A stretch of DNA of 64,000 nt from Drosophila persimilis. Taxonomy: Eukaryota; Arthropoda; Insecta; Diptera; Drosophilidae. A program made the translations under genes and the position numbers. The stretch is taken from positions 558,001 to 622,000 of the forward strand of contig NW_020825365.1 of the NCBI RefSeq assembly GCF_003286085.1, written 5' to 3'. Under the pieces are notes generated by a model, which was given only the letters and a program-made list of their open reading frames with translations, did no database searches and was not told the DNA's origin. Position 1 is the stretch's first letter; each line of letters begins with the position of its first letter. Shown piece by piece: positions 24,235 through 38,169 of this stretch.

Positions 24235-27200
24235 GGACGGTGCGGACTGTGCGGACGATGGGTGCAATGGGGCTTTTGGGTGTCAGTCAAGTGAAAGGAA
24301 ATTGTAGCACACAGAACCAGAGCGAACGGCAGCCAGACAAACCAACAGACAAACATCATCATCATCATGCTCGTCGTCGTCGTGGAATCCTGGTGGGTGG
24401 ATAGAAAGGAGGAGACGACACGAGACACGAGACGCAGGGCTTTGTGCTTTGGGCTTTGGGCTTTGGGCCTCAGCAGCTGCAGCTAAATTGATGGCCTGCC
24501 ATCAAGGGATGGAGCACACACATCAGCAGCAACATCCAGCCATCCAACCATCCAACCAGCCAACCCAGGCCCTCCTTCTACTGCCTGCCACTCGTACATA
24601 TACTATGTGGCACACACAAAAATCCATAATCCTCGACAGCAGCGGCAGGCAGCAGCAAAAGGGAAACGTTAAACTACAAAAGCGCGAGCACAAATTGCTA
24701 CGAAGTATCTGTCTGTGTGTTTGTGTGTTTTCGTGCATCTGTATCTGTATCTGTGCCGGTGTGTGTGTGTGTGTGTGTGGCATGTTTTTGGCTTGCATGT
24801 GTGTGCGTGCGTATCAAAGCCAAAAAAAAAAACTTGTGTGAAACAATGAAACTTTTGCTGCTGCTGCCGCTGCCGCTGCCGCTGCCACCGCTGCTGCCTG
24901 TCCAACTTCTTGTATTTGTATTTGGGATCTTAGTTTTCCTTCTTTTTTTCCTTTCTTTTCTTTTTGGCCCTTGTCCAATATTTGTGCCCCGCAGCGGGAG
25001 CGACAGCGATAGAGAGGGGGAGAGAGAGAACTTGAAGTCTTCCTACGGATTGGATTGGTGTTTCTGGTTTGGCATTAATCTCGGGCAAATATATATCCAC
25101 AACAGCCAGAGAGATCCATTCAACTCACGAAGTTCTAACATTTCCATCCCCCCCGCCCCTCTTCCCGGCCCTCTGACATATGTGTATTTGCTGCTTGCGG
25201 TTACTGCTACCGTTTTTTGAAACATTTTCGGTTGGATGATTTATTGCCACTCGTCAGACCCTCAGGGCTTCAGGGGGAGTGCAACGCTGCGTATGAGCGA
25301 TGGGCGAAGATGCTAGAAGGAAGGACGGATAGATGGCAGCTTCTGTTTTGGATTGGGTGTCCCCTGATGCGGATTATTGTCTATGCTGACAAAGGCTTAA
25401 AGCGGAATTTGATACAGATACCATAGAGAAAGAGAGAGACACGTGGAACGAGGCCCGAGGGAAGGGAGGGCAACATCCATCCATCCATCCATCCATTAAA
25501 TACTGTGGCAAATTAAGTCATTAAAAAACAATTTCCAACAATCCGAAGACGGCCGACAGCAGACAGCCGACAGCCGACAGCCGACACGAGCAGGATCACC
25601 GATAGGCGGTCCTGTGGCATCAGGTGTAAGGAAACTGCCAAAAATAAAGCATAAATATGCAAATACCCAGGCACAGGGGCACGGCAACACAGAGGGACAA
25701 GGGGACAGTGGAAGGGAGGACCCATAAAAATGCAATCACAAAAAAGGAAAAAACCAAACGAAATTCTCTACTAAAGGAAATGTCAAAAGGAAAAGCCAGG
25801 AGCAGCACCAGCAACAGCCAAAAAAAGGAGGCAAAAAGTGAAAAGAAATGACGTAAAAGTGTGACTCAAGAGGGGGGCAAGGCGAAAGGGCGGTTTGTGG
25901 CAGTTGTTAAGAGTGTGATGACAGGGGGCATGGAGCACTTTTGTATGTCTTTGCCTGCGTGTGTTTGTGTGTGTTTGCGTGTGAGTGTGTGGAGGCGTGA
26001 AGAGGTTGCCAACTATTTTTGTAGACGGCAGCTGCTGCTGCTGGTGCCGCCTGTCCTGCCTTTGTTCCACTCTGTGTAGATCTATCTCGCTCTCACTCTC
26101 TCGCTCATCTTCTGCTCTTGGTGCGTTGTAGGCCAGGCCAAAAGCATAAAATTAAAATGCGAAAAATGCAGACAATGGGTCGCACCGAAAGAGACAACGA
26201 GAGACAGAGACAGAGACACAGAGAGAGGGAGAGATAGATTGTGGGTTTATATGTGTGTGTGGAAAAGTGAAAAAAGCGCAGCTGAGGAGCATGTCATCCT
26301 CCATCAAAAGCCTCCTTCCGTTCTCCTCCAGCGATGATTCTGCCTGCCTGCCCGCCTGCCTGCCGTCTGCTGTTGGTGTTGTTCTCGCACTTCAATCAGT
26401 AGCTGCTGCGACTGCGACTGCAGCTGCCACGATTCGGTTTGAGGACAACCATCTATAGGCATGTACCTGTATCTGTAGCTCTGCCCCTGCCCCTCCGCCT
26501 GCATTTGCATCTGTATGGCTCTGCAGATCTACCTCTTTCTCTACCACCTCCCCTTAGATACATACATATGTATCTTTGTATCTCTGTGCATTTGTTTTTG
26601 CTCGTATTTTCGCTTTTGGGCCAATATTCTTCTTCTTGGCCATAATGCGTCTTAAATTTTGTGACCCACTTAAGGGAATGGAAAATGGAAATTGGAAAAT
26701 GAATGGCAGGTGCAAAGCTGGCAAAGCTACAGTTTATGGCCAAAATGTTGCGAGCGCAGAGCTAATTTGCTCTAAAGCAATGCAAATGTATCTCACAGAT
26801 ACCACTAGCCCACGCACACACACACACAGAAACAAGAAATATTTCTCACATAAAAAAAATCTCGAGAAACCTGCATATGTATCTGTCGGCGCTTCATCTC
26901 CATCTACAGCCATGGCTTTTGCGGCTGTTTGTAGGTATCTAAAGTATCTGTGTATCCTTTGGGAAGGTCGAAAGATACATTTAGGGAATCCCCAATTAAC
27001 AGCTGCCACCCCCGACCCCTATTCATAAAAATCAAATCAAATCTAATTACAAACAAATTGAGAAAAACTCAATGAAAAGCCGGAAATCTCTGAGGCGCGT
27101 GGAAAGACATGAGTAAACACACACACACACACACATCTTATTGAGATACAGATACATTTGTATCTTTCGAATTTCTGTTTTACATTCCGCATAAAATTCG

Positions 27201-27538
27201 GATAGTCGACAGATTGAATGCGATAATTGATTGTCGGAAAATCGTTGCAAAAACTTCGTTTCGCGAAAAACTTCTCACATTCCCACACATTCAGACCCGC
27301 AACCCCCCCGGAGGTCCCCGAGCAAGCAACTCCATTGCCAAAGCCTGTAGTTTTCTGTAATTTGTATCTGTATCTATAGTTTGTATCTGTATCTCACGTG
27401 TGTGTGAGTGTGTGTGTGCTACATCCGCTTGTGGGCCGTGAAAATATGCAGATAACTAATATTAACTTTTTGTGCGCTGTTCCAAAGCATGAATGAAGCG
27501 TGGAAACGGAATACAATATGTGTAGTCGTTATACGAAC

Positions 27539-27597
27539 GAAGGAATGAATGAATGAATGAATGAATGAATGAATGAATGGATGGATGAATGAATGGC
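27539..27597. repeat. GAAT tetramer array
   Basis: About thirteen GAAT/GGAT units, the middle ones perfect. Confidence 0.85.
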
Positions 27598-29336
27598 TGG
27601 TCTAAGCCAGGCCTACACGATGGAGGGATGGGGGGCACCTCGATTCCGCTTCAATGCAGCGCTGCACTGCACTGAGTATACGTCTCTCTGCAGCAGCTCA
27701 TCTCTTGGCTTCGTTTCCGTTTCGCGTATGCAAAATGAACGCAAACAGCCAGAACCCCGAACCGAATCACGATCTACGATCCGCACCAAGCACTGGTAGC
27801 ACACTCTGTCCCCAGGGTATCGGGGGTGGGGGGTGGCTCCATCTCCATCGTCTGGGGGTTCTATTTATGGTCACACTTTTTTAAAATACAACAAAATAAA
27901 TGGAGACCATAAAAGCCGCACGCATTTGACCCACACGGTGGGGCGGCAGCCCCTGCACTCTTCTTTTCTCTCTTTTGCATATGGTCTATTCAGGTGGGTG
28001 TGTCCCTCTGTCCCTCTGTCCCTCTCTCCCTCTCTCTGCCTGTTTGTGGCCCCACATCTCCTCTGTTGTGTGTCCAAATGGGAGGTTGCCACGGTAGAGT
28101 GCAAGTTCGGGTTACCGTTTGATTTGGGTGACCGTTTTGCATGTGGGCTGGTCCTACGGTACCAGAGCATCTTTTAGATACAGTTTTGTCGTAGCCGCCG
28201 GCTTACATTTGATTCTCAGACAAAGTCAAAGCCCACAGCCCACAGCCCACAGCCCATAATACATTTCCACGCCTTGTTTTCCATGTGACACAGATTTTCT
28301 TTATGGCCTTAACTCTCGCTAACCCCCAGTCTTTCCTGCCCCCCCTTGAACTTTGAGCCGTCCGCTGGTGCCACTGCTGCCTGTGATGCTGCTGCCCCTG
28401 CTTAAGTCTTGACTTTTTGGTTTACGAGAATTCGTTTCGATAACTGAAAAGAGAACTGCTGGGCCGCTGGGTGTTATATCTTTTTATTGCCAGTGGCAGC
28501 TGAGAGGAAGGGAAAGAGAGAGCTCCTCCTCCTCCTCCTCCCCCATAGAACAGCTGTCGCCAATGATGGCTGGCTGGCGTCTTGGCTGCTTGACTGCTTG
28601 ACTGCTTGACTGCCTGGCTGCCTGGTTGCCTGGCGACGGCATTCGCCATTTTTGTATCTTTAGCGAAAAGGAAAATTAAATGAAAACATATAAGCAAAGT
28701 ACTTGCGGCATCTCATGAGTCGCATAGCGTAGCCGTTTGCTTATAAAGAAAAATCTCTCAAGTCAGGAAAATTTCACTTGTAGCCAAGGCGACAAACGGG
28801 AATAAAACGCCAAAGAGCCGAAGGGGAGGAAGGGGAGTTAGATGAATATTGAAGAGCAAAGAGCGGCGGAGTAGGAGGAGAAGCAGAAGGGGAAGGGGAA
28901 GGGGCCGGGGCATTATAATTTTAGATTTATGTACAGGGTGTCTCTTTGCCGCTGGCTAAAGCGGCAGCTAAAGACACAGATATTTGTATGTAGGCCCCCA
29001 AGAGGGGGCATACATTTATGTAAGTCAAAAAGGCAAAACAAAAGTGATTTAAGGAATTGAAAGCTTAAAGAAAATGTCCGCCAGGAAAGTCCCAGGAAAG
29101 CCGTTTATACCTCTCGCTACAGGGAATGTTTTCCCAAAAAGTAAATATTCGTGGGTATCGGGGAAAACAACTTCCATTCTAGAAATCAATCGGAAGAGGA
29201 CCCAATAGCAGCAGCAGCAGCAGCAGCACCCTCTACAAGGAAAAGTCTTGGCAAACGATACACGCGGTATTATTTTTCTCCTCTATATCTTTCCTCTATC
29301 CCCAGGGGCGACATTCCCCATTGGTTCTCTCTCGCT

Positions 29337-29344
29337 CTCTCTCC

Positions 29345-29380
<36 letters not shown>
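29337..29380. repeat. CT dinucleotide microsatellite
   Basis: A CT run interrupted by a few C or T changes. Read as GA on the transcribed strand of bol. Confidence 0.85.
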
Positions 29381-29384
<4 letters not shown>

Positions 29385-30839
29385 GTCTTTATAGAGGCAG
29401 AGAGACCGCGTGGGTTATTTCGAAACTGTTGGCATTTTTCAGAACAGCGGCAGCGGCAGTAGCAGCAGTTCTTTATGCGACGTTTTGATATTCAAAAGCA
29501 TTTCATCAACGACGAAATGCAACTAAAAATATCACACACACACACACACACACACATACATATGTATGTACGTACAACATTTACTATATATATTTTACCT
29601 TATTTTCTTTCTCTGTTTCTCTGTTTTTCTGTTTTGTTGCAGCTTCTAGTACTGCCAGAAAAAATCAAATTGAACAAAACTTTCCACTAACTCGGTTTTA
29701 CTTTTTGATCGAGAACTGAACTTAATTTTTGGTTAGGTCTCGTCTCTACTGTAAGCGGCTTCAACTCTATCTTTATATTAGCACCTCTTTTTGTTGTTGT
29801 TGCTGCTTTTTTTTTGCATACAATTTTGTATCTTTTATCACTTTTTATATGTGTGGGGGTTACGAATTGATGATTGATTTTTTCTTTGAAGAAGTTTTCC
29901 AATTAGAGCCACGATCAAATGAATACTGAAAGAAGTTAAAGTTGGTTTTATCCATTCCACGTACCATATCATGATCATATTATATCATATCATATTTGGG
30001 AGTAGTAGAGGGGGAGGCGTGAGGCGAGTGAATGTCGACGGTTTGTCCGAAGCATCGTTTATCCACTCATCAAAAAAAAAAAGGCCAACAGAAAACCAGG
30101 CAAAAATTTGAATAATCAAATATTCTAGCTTTTCTAGCCACAACCCCTCGAAAACGCTACATGTTAGAGAGGGGGGGAGGTGTGCGTGTGTGGGGTAATA
30201 GTTGGGAAGGGTTGCTATTGCTTTTGTTGTTGTTGTTCGTTGTTGTTTATCGGAGGCATTACGTATACGCAACGTGTGCGAGAGGCAACACAAGGGACAC
30301 ACAAACACCGGAAAGGGAAGGAGTTTGTGGGAGGAAGAGAAAGAGAATAGCAAGAAGTGGGTAAGAGAGAATGGTAAGAAGTGGAGGAGGAGGAGGAGGA
30401 GGAGGAAGGACGACGACGCTGCCAAATGACGACTGTCAAGAGGCGTACGAGGGGTAAAAGAGAAAACGACGAGAGCGCGTAATAGAGAAAGAGAGAGAGA
30501 CAGAGAGAGAGAGAGCGTCCTATTTCGATATGGCGTGCGACTATTTTCTGTTTTTGGGAGAAAAAATGTTTCAGAAGGAAGGAGTCTGGGAATTGATGGG
30601 TCGATTCGGTACGGGAAATGGCGATGGGCAGATTACGTGGTGACGAGGGAAGGGGAGGGGTTTGGGGAAACGATGATTTCGCCCGTGGTATACATACAAA
30701 CAAAAACAAAAAATGTTACAACACAAAAAAAAAGAAGAAGGATGAGGACGAGGACGAGGACGAGGAGGAGGAGGTACAACAAACATAAAAGCTCAACTTT
30801 TGTGTGTCACATACGCATATAAAAAAAAAATGTTGTTAT

Positions 30840-31390
30840 TCTGCTCCTTCTCCTTCTCCACACCCTCTGCTTGCTGCTTCTGTTTTGGTCAATTCTCACT
30901 CACTCTCTCCCTCTCTCTCTCACTGTCTCTGACCAGCTCTCTTTCTGAGAGTGGGGAGAACATTCCTTTAGTACGTTTCTCTGTAAATCTCTAGCTTTAG
31001 CTCCATATCTCTGTTTGATATTTATATTCTTCCCAGTTTCTCTCCATTTCACGCTTTCTCCAGCGCTCTATTCTCTATAACATTTCCCTGTTTTCCCCTA
31101 TCTTTTCTTTGGATTATTCCTCCTGTCTCTTGTCTATCACCATTTCAGTACCCTGTTTCCCTCTCTCTGTCCCATTTCTCTGTCTCCTGTCTCTGCCAAA
31201 TCTCTTCCATCTTCTCCATGTGCCCTTCAACTCTTCCCTGTTGTAATTCCCCTCTGTATAAGGGATCTGTTCTGTCCCGTTTCTCAGTTCTCTGTCTCTA
31301 TATTCTCTACCCTGTCCACACTGTCCTCTATTCACCTCTGTTTTCTCTCTGTCTCTTTTCTGCTCTATGTTGTAAATTGTTTTTCTGGCG
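30840..31390. repeat. Long CTCTGTCTC-type pyrimidine-rich tract
   Basis: Over about 550 bases the plus strand is strongly pyrimidine-rich, with recurring CTCTGTCTC, TTCTCTGT and CCCTGT blocks. It looks like a degenerate satellite rather than a gene. The 265-codon minus-strand frame across it encodes Arg/Glu/Gly-rich simple sequence. Confidence 0.6.
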
Positions 31391-33080
31391 AAAACAATAA
31401 AAAATCCAAGCATTCTGTCAGCCCCAAAATCAAGTACGTTCTCACAGGCTGAATTTTCCATATAGTACAACGGACCCATCTCCATATACATATATAGCTT
31501 CTTTGTACATATGTGCATATATCTTTTATTATGGCTCACACACATTAACTTTTTGGCCGAAATAGTAGTTCCCGCTGTCCCGCTGTCCCTCTGTCTTTCT
31601 CTCGTATGTGTCTCTCGCTCTGTCCGTTGGTTGACTTTTGTCCGCGCGGCCAACACTGACAAATCTTTCGTGTTGTATTTGTTGTTTGTTTTTGTTTTTT
31701 TTTTTATTGTTTTTTTTATGGCCTTTTTGGCGAAAAAAACGCAGTTTAAAAATACAAGATGAGGGAGGGGGCGGGCGTGCAGGTGATGTGGTAACTGTTT
31801 GTTGTTAAATGTTTTAGTTGTTGTTGCTGTTGCAACAGTAGCGACAGAACGCATGAAAACTGGCACACACATACGCATACGCATACGCACACATAAAAAA
31901 AAAATACACATACAAACACGATACGCTGCTGACTGCGACGCTGGCTTCCACGCTAAAATGTAGAACTTTTTGTTGTTGTTTTTTTTTTTGTATTAAATTT
32001 ATTTGTTGTTCAACACAAGAAAAAAAACGTGAAAATCTTTCAACGCGCGAAGCGACAGCGACTGACGCTTTTTTTGGCCGAGTAGCAATAGCAGGCAGAG
32101 CAGAGAACACCCGACGTTGACGACGACAAACGGAACGGAGAACCGAAAGCACGGGCAGCACACGGCGAACGTTGAACGTTGAATGGAGGAGAACACGGAG
32201 AATGCCAAAGTGAAATCGAAAAGTGTTGCAATCACAACGACGATAGAACAACGACTCAGCGGCGGCCAGCGAGCGTCGCCCCACTTGGGGGCCCAAAAAA
32301 GACCCGAGAGCAGTAGCAGAGCCACAACAGAGGTAAAGCAGAGCCACAGCAGAGCCACAGCAGAGCCCGAGCAGAGCAGAGAGCAGCGTAGTCAGCGTCA
32401 GCTGAGGAAAAGAGAGAGCAAAACATGTGCTGCGCTCTCTCTTTCGGTTGCGCTTGCTCTTTGAGCGCGGCCAAGGGATGCACTGCACATCAGTGCACGT
32501 GCGTTTGTGTATATTAGTGGGTGTGCGTGTGCGTGTGCGTGTGCGTGTTTGTGTGTGTGCGTGTGTGTGTGAAAGAGATTACAATAAACACATTTTAGCA
32601 ATATTACATATTTGGCCTATTTATTAAACAGGCACTGCTTCTCCCACAAGTGGGTGGAATAGGGGGAAAAGGGAGATATAGAGGTGTGTCTGTGTGAGGG
32701 AGGGGGTGGGTGGTGCGATTAGAGTTGTCGACGACGACGACGACGCATCAGCGACGCAGCTGGCACGTAGAGTGTGCTCCAATACCGAACGGTAAACGGT
32801 AAACGATAAACGGCTATGATTATCTGCTTGCAATTTCGAGAGATTCTTTATGCATTCGCATTCGTATTTTATATAAGAACAAAAAATAAATAAATGAAAC
32901 GGGAAAATAAATGAAAAATAAATAATTAGATCGACAGTTAATTGCAGTGTTTTGATACCTTAAAAAGAAATCTATCAAAATGTAATCCCCTCCATAGATT
33001 ACAAAACTATTGTATAGCTTTCACCTATATACATATACATATGCGTACATACATACATCAAATATGTATCCTATGTATGT

Positions 33081-33308
33081 ATGTACATGATTGAGGAACC
33101 ACTGAGGCAGAAGCTCGGGGCTTCTAAAGTTTCCACTGGATTTTGTAGTGCAGACAAGCAAAAGAAGCAACGGAAGAAGAAGGGCCAAGGAAAGATCGAT
33201 CCGCAAGGGCTTATCATACTCGTTCCACTGAACAAGCAGTTCAAGGGTGAAGCAGTGCATTATTTTGAGAAGCAGTCCCGTTCAACACTAGTCTCTGGCT
33301 CTAACTAA
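33081..33308 (+). other. Orphan ORF of 75 codons inside the bol intron
   Basis: This ORF sits in about 230 bases of mixed composition, unlike the surrounding microsatellites. The product would be basic, with the stretch KQKKQRKKKGQGKIDPQGLI followed by LVPLNKQFKGEAVHYFEKQS. I do not recognise a family, and there is no clear promoter or splice context. It could be a decayed retrocopy, a fragment of a mobile element, or chance. Confidence 0.2.
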
Positions 33309-36300
33309 TGTTAATTGTGTTTTGCTCATAGAGAAACAATAAGCTGTGTGTTCTACAGCTGTACTTATTGTCTGCCAACCAATTACAGTTACGAGAATTA
33401 GTATTATAAGTGGCTCTCGTATGGCTATAAAGTTTTCGGATTTCGTAAGAAGCTTCCGTCGTCAACCAGCAAGCCGTGCAACTTCTATTGTCACACATTC
33501 TCTTTCTCATATGAAAGTGTCCGAAAGCGGTGTGTGTGCAAAGAGACAAGCGGCAGCGACGCTGACGGCGACAGAGGCGGCTACAACAATGGCTATATGC
33601 CTGGCCAAGCAAATACAGTTATGTTTTGACTGCCACTGCTCCCACTCTCACTCCAGTACCCGCACCCGCACCCGCTCCCACTCCCACTCTTTCATCATAT
33701 GCCTATTGTTGCGTGTGTGTGTGTGAGAGCGAGTAAGTTTTTCTTTTTTTCCCCATTTTCATTTTCGTTGATTCTTTACTTATTGTGCAATGATCCATGG
33801 CCATTTAATTGCTTTTCGTTTTGGGTTTTTGGCTACAACAACAACAATAACAGCCTTCCCCTCACAGTTGTTCTCTTTCTCCTCTCTGCCCTCTGCACTG
33901 CTCCTCTGCTCTCGCTTTGCGCTAGGCTGCACTTCAAATGCTCAATTGTTGTCTATCAAGCACCCAAACCCCAATCCCCAATCCCCCACCCCCACCCCTA
34001 ACCCACCAACACCTCCCGCTCTTTTTTCATTGTGGGAGGACGCATAAATAAAGCCAGCCACTGATAAAAAATGGGCGAAGGGCGAATCTAAAGCTCGTAA
34101 TTATAGCCAGAGACTCGGGCCGGGCCCGTCAGTCCGTCAGCCAGCCATCGCTTTTATCAGCGCTCTACGTTTCCACTTACATAATCAGAAAATAATACAA
34201 CAACAAAAAAGATGAAAAACACGTTGGAAAATCGGTCTCTCTTTCTCTCTCTCGCTCTCCCTCTCTGTGCTCGTTCGTGTGTGTGTGTGTGTGCTTGTGC
34301 TTTTCTCTGTTTGTGGAGTTGGAAAATTTAAATTCCATCAAAAGCAGCAGCAGCAGCAGCAGAAGCAGAATCATCAGCGACAGCGATAGAGAGAAACAAT
34401 CATGATAATTAAATTGGGTTCACTGAGGCGTATACTTAACATTAAAACCAAACCCAAAAGCAAAAGGCAAAAGACAACAACAAAAGTAAAAATCAAAAGG
34501 CAAGCAATGCCAAAAGCAGTAGACAAACGTGGGCAAAAGCAAATCTAAAAGCAATTGGTTGCATGAATGCAATCACCACAGTCCAAATCCAAAACCATGA
34601 AGAAAATCCAAAAATGCAAATCAAATCCAAAATCAAATCCAAAATCATCTCTCGTCGACACAAAATTTTCCTCGGCTCTCAGTCGCTGTCAGCTTCTACT
34701 TCAACGTCAACGACAGAGTCGGCATCACTGCTGCGTCTCTGTCTCCGTCCCCTTCGCCGTCACCGGTTTGTCGACGCCTCAGAAAAAAACACACGAAAAC
34801 ACACACAGAACAAAAATATAAGAAAAACCAACAAAAAATTCTTTAAAGTATAAAAAAAAGAACCTTCAACTGCCAAAAAGCAGAAAAATCAGCAGAAAGC
34901 AGGGGTAGGTTCCACTGGCGAGTGGGGGTGGGAGGGAGAGGAGGTGGTTCGAAGCGGAACCAAAAAAATTATATAGGTTAACGCTAGCCTTCGCATCCCT
35001 ATCCTCAATTGGAATTCGTGCTATATATGTACTAGGGATCCAAAGAGAGACAGACTGGGAGAGAAAGAGCAGACTAGAGAGATAGAGAGTTTTGCGGGAG
35101 AGCGGGAGAGAGACTGAGAGAGGGGATAATGCAAATTGGGGGCGAACTCCCACGCAGTCGGAAGCCAACCTCCACCCACCAACAACAATGTAAGAGAAAG
35201 AAATCGGACAAACTTGTAGAAAATGGCGGAATACTCTTTTAAAGGAAAATAATCAAGGGATCTCCGTCCAAGAGGGAGATGATAAACTTAAGGATTAACG
35301 AGACAGAATGCTACAAGCATAGTCGTCAGAGAACTACATACATATGTATGTATATGCTTATTTCTGGGAATTATTATTAGATTTGAATGATTTTTAGTAT
35401 TTAGGTAGTCAATAACCATAGCAATTGTTCCAAATATGAGTTACACACATCTTGAAGTGTAAGGAAGCCCAAGGTTACCACAGGTCCGAATAAGGGAAAC
35501 GTCCTTCCAAAGAACCATCCTCCTCCACCCCTTGGATAACTTTTACTCTATTTGTGATAGAGGAAAAAAGAGGGAGAGTATATCTGCTAACCCATAACCA
35601 CTCATTCTACAGTTAACAATTAAATGACTCTTCATTACGGCCTCCCTTTGGGGGCCATCTAATCAATTCCCACAGGCGTGCGACCCCAAACCCCGGTAAT
35701 AGGGCATAGCCGAAAATCAAAGCCACTTTTTGCGCTCTTAAGTGCAAAAATCAAACACACACCCCCCAAAGAGGCCACCCGCACGACTCTCTCTCAATCG
35801 TCTCGCTCTTTTCCTCCGACTGTGGCCGACTTTCTCTTTCACTCTTTCCTATCTCTCGCTCTCGCTCTCTCTCTCTTAGGTGCTCGTCGTGTGCATTATT
35901 TATTGCTCTTATACAGGCACGAAGACCACATGATGAAGGTGACGAAGGTACGCTGCCTGCTCCACTGTCAGTGTCAGTGCCTGCTCTGCCCCCCGCCTGC
36001 ACAGCGCTCTCTCTAAATACCCTCTCTCTCGCGGACTCACTCACTCTCTCTCTCACTCTCCGTTGTATGGGCCATGTGCGTGGGGCCTCGTTAACTAGTA
36101 AACCAGCAACCTATAATGGCTCCTCTCCTCTCCCGTGTTGTTATCCCTATCCCTATCCCCCGGTCCGTATCCGTATCCGTAACCGTATCCTGTTGGAGCA
36201 TGAGCACCAGCTGTCATGCTGCCTCTCTCTCTCTCTCCTTCTATCTCTGTCGCTCTCTGTTAACGCTGTTTGTTTTGCTTTGGGCCTGGTTGTATAATAA

Positions 36301-37617
36301 ATAACTTTGAAATAAATCAAATCAGAAATAGCCAAAACGGACACATGTTAAATGGACCGAGAAATGTAAGCGGGAGGCGCGCACACACGTTCGCCCATCC
36401 ATCGCATCCATCGCTCACGAAACATCTTTTTATTGGGTCACCCGTTCGTCCGCCCGGTGGATGGATGGATGGGACGAGGGGCAGGCAGCGGAACTGGTGT
36501 GACCTCAAAACGCATTAGCAGTCGGCCAGGCCAAGTCGTAATAATTTTATTGGCAAACATCAAAAAGGAGAGAAGAAAAACCAAAATAAAAGCTAACCAA
36601 CCATTCCGTCTGGCTAACAGTTTCGAAAGGCGGTTGGCTCCAATTTCGGCTTTATTCAGAATTTCAAAATTCAAATAACGAGCAAACTGCAGAGGTGGTA
36701 GGGGGGCGAGCGGATAGCGGACAGCGGACAGCAGAGAGCGCTGCGACAAGTGCAGGCGTGCTCAAGGTAAAAGCGTGACAGCGCAGTCGCTGCTGCTTCC
36801 AATGCAGTCGCGTCGCCGTCGACAGAGTGCAAGATCAAGTGAAGCGAGTGAGTGCCCGAAAATGCAAGAGAGAGGGAGAGCGAATGTTCAGCGAGAGAGC
36901 GGACGACTATTTGAGAAAACGTTGGGCAGTGACGGCTTGCCGATACTTATTAGTGATCTTTAACAAAGATGTTAGTCGAAAAATATTTCATGTGTATATT
37001 TCCCCCTTTCATTTCTTGTCAAAAATTTTTTAAATATAAGTTATCTTTCACATATATATATATGTACGTATATCCCACTCAATTACAGGGTACTCTTAAG
37101 CCATTCGCGCGGGTGACAATCAGACAAACGGTTCTCCTTCTCTCTCGTTCACACACAAACACACACATTCACACCCGCTTTTTTAGGCATTTGGTAGGCG
37201 ATGCTGTTTAGGCCGCCTAGCGTCAAGTGTTGACGGCCAAAAGAGCAGCACTTAAGGCAACGGCAGCCACAGCGGCAGCGGCGCAGCTGCGACTAGATAA
37301 AAAGAACAAATTGACTGAACATGAAACACGTTTTAGCCAGACCAGAGACCAGGGAGTTAGCCAGACTCTAAGCCAGAAACAGAGTTGGAGCGCGTTTGAC
37401 ATAGTGACCCAATTCCGGGCTTCGATTTTCTGGTTTTCTTAAGAATACACGTTTTCCGCTTAAATGAACACACACACGAAGAGAGAGAGAGAGTGTGAGA
37501 GAAAGAGAGATACAGAGGGAAGGAAGGAAAACGAGTTGAGAATTTTCGCCTGGAATTTCTGAGTTTTCCACGCAGTGACATTTACCCCATCTGTTTACCC
37601 CTCTTCACACACTTACC

Positions 37618-37900
37618 GTTATTTAGTGGCCGCTGCGTCCTTCCCCGCGTCCGAATATATTTTTGACTTTTATTGTTGTGGTTGCTCACACACATTACAC
37701 ATTATGTTGCGTTAAATTACTCGTACGGTTACTCAATCGCGACGGTACGTTGATTTAACGGACGATTCGCGGGTTTGTTCCACTACTACTCTGGTGGTGT
37801 TTTCGTTTATTGTTGTATTATTTGTGTTGTCCCGATATTCGTTTCGAATTATTATATATTTTATTTGACTACTTTTTCACTAGAGAACTTACTTCCTACA
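37618..37900 (-). other. bol: Candidate first, non-coding exon of bol
   Basis: A good donor (AACG|GTAAGT) is present on the minus strand at 37617/37616. The sequence upstream of it on that strand has no long frame, as expected for a 5' leader. The upstream end is not defined; 37900 is approximate. It is proposed only because no other donor with a clean context was seen between here and the coding exon at 19261. Confidence 0.3.
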
Positions 37901-38169
37901 AATCACAACTAGAATGAGACTGAGACGGGCCCCCGCTCCAAGTGGAAATGGAAAAACTAACGCGCCGACTACTCTGTTTGTGTTTTTCTCTGTATTGTGT
38001 ATTGTGTGTGGCACGGCACAAACATGTGTTGTGACAGTCCGGCGGCAGAGCAAGGCAGGCGGCGGCGCAGGCAAGCAAACTATAGGAAAGAAAAACCGAT
38101 CGACCTCAAACAACACAACACGCTACGATTTTCCGCGCAAAACTTCTCTACTCCCAAATAACTTAACGT

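Larger units (their letters stand above)
19262..37617 (-). other. bol: Long 5' intron region of bol with no recognised coding exon
   Basis: The exon with the bol start codon has an acceptor (CCACAG) at 19262-19264. The best upstream donor I see is at 37616-37615 (AACG|GTAAGT). The 18 kb between are mostly microsatellites and purine/pyrimidine-biased simple sequence. Reading frames here, some over 200 codons, are composed of one or two residue types or read through CT-rich tracts. Alternative promoters or non-coding exons may exist, but I cannot define them. Confidence 0.5.

Noticed and set aside
31114..31911. Minus-strand frame of 265 codons
   Set aside because: It runs across the CT-rich simple tract and encodes Arg/Glu/Gly/Thr-rich sequence with no domain; the opposite strand is open too, as expected from skewed composition.
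31814..32488. Minus-strand frame of 224 codons
   Set aside because: Composition follows GAGCCACAGCA-type repeats, with Leu/Cys/Ala/Ser bias changing abruptly along it; no family resemblance and no splice context.
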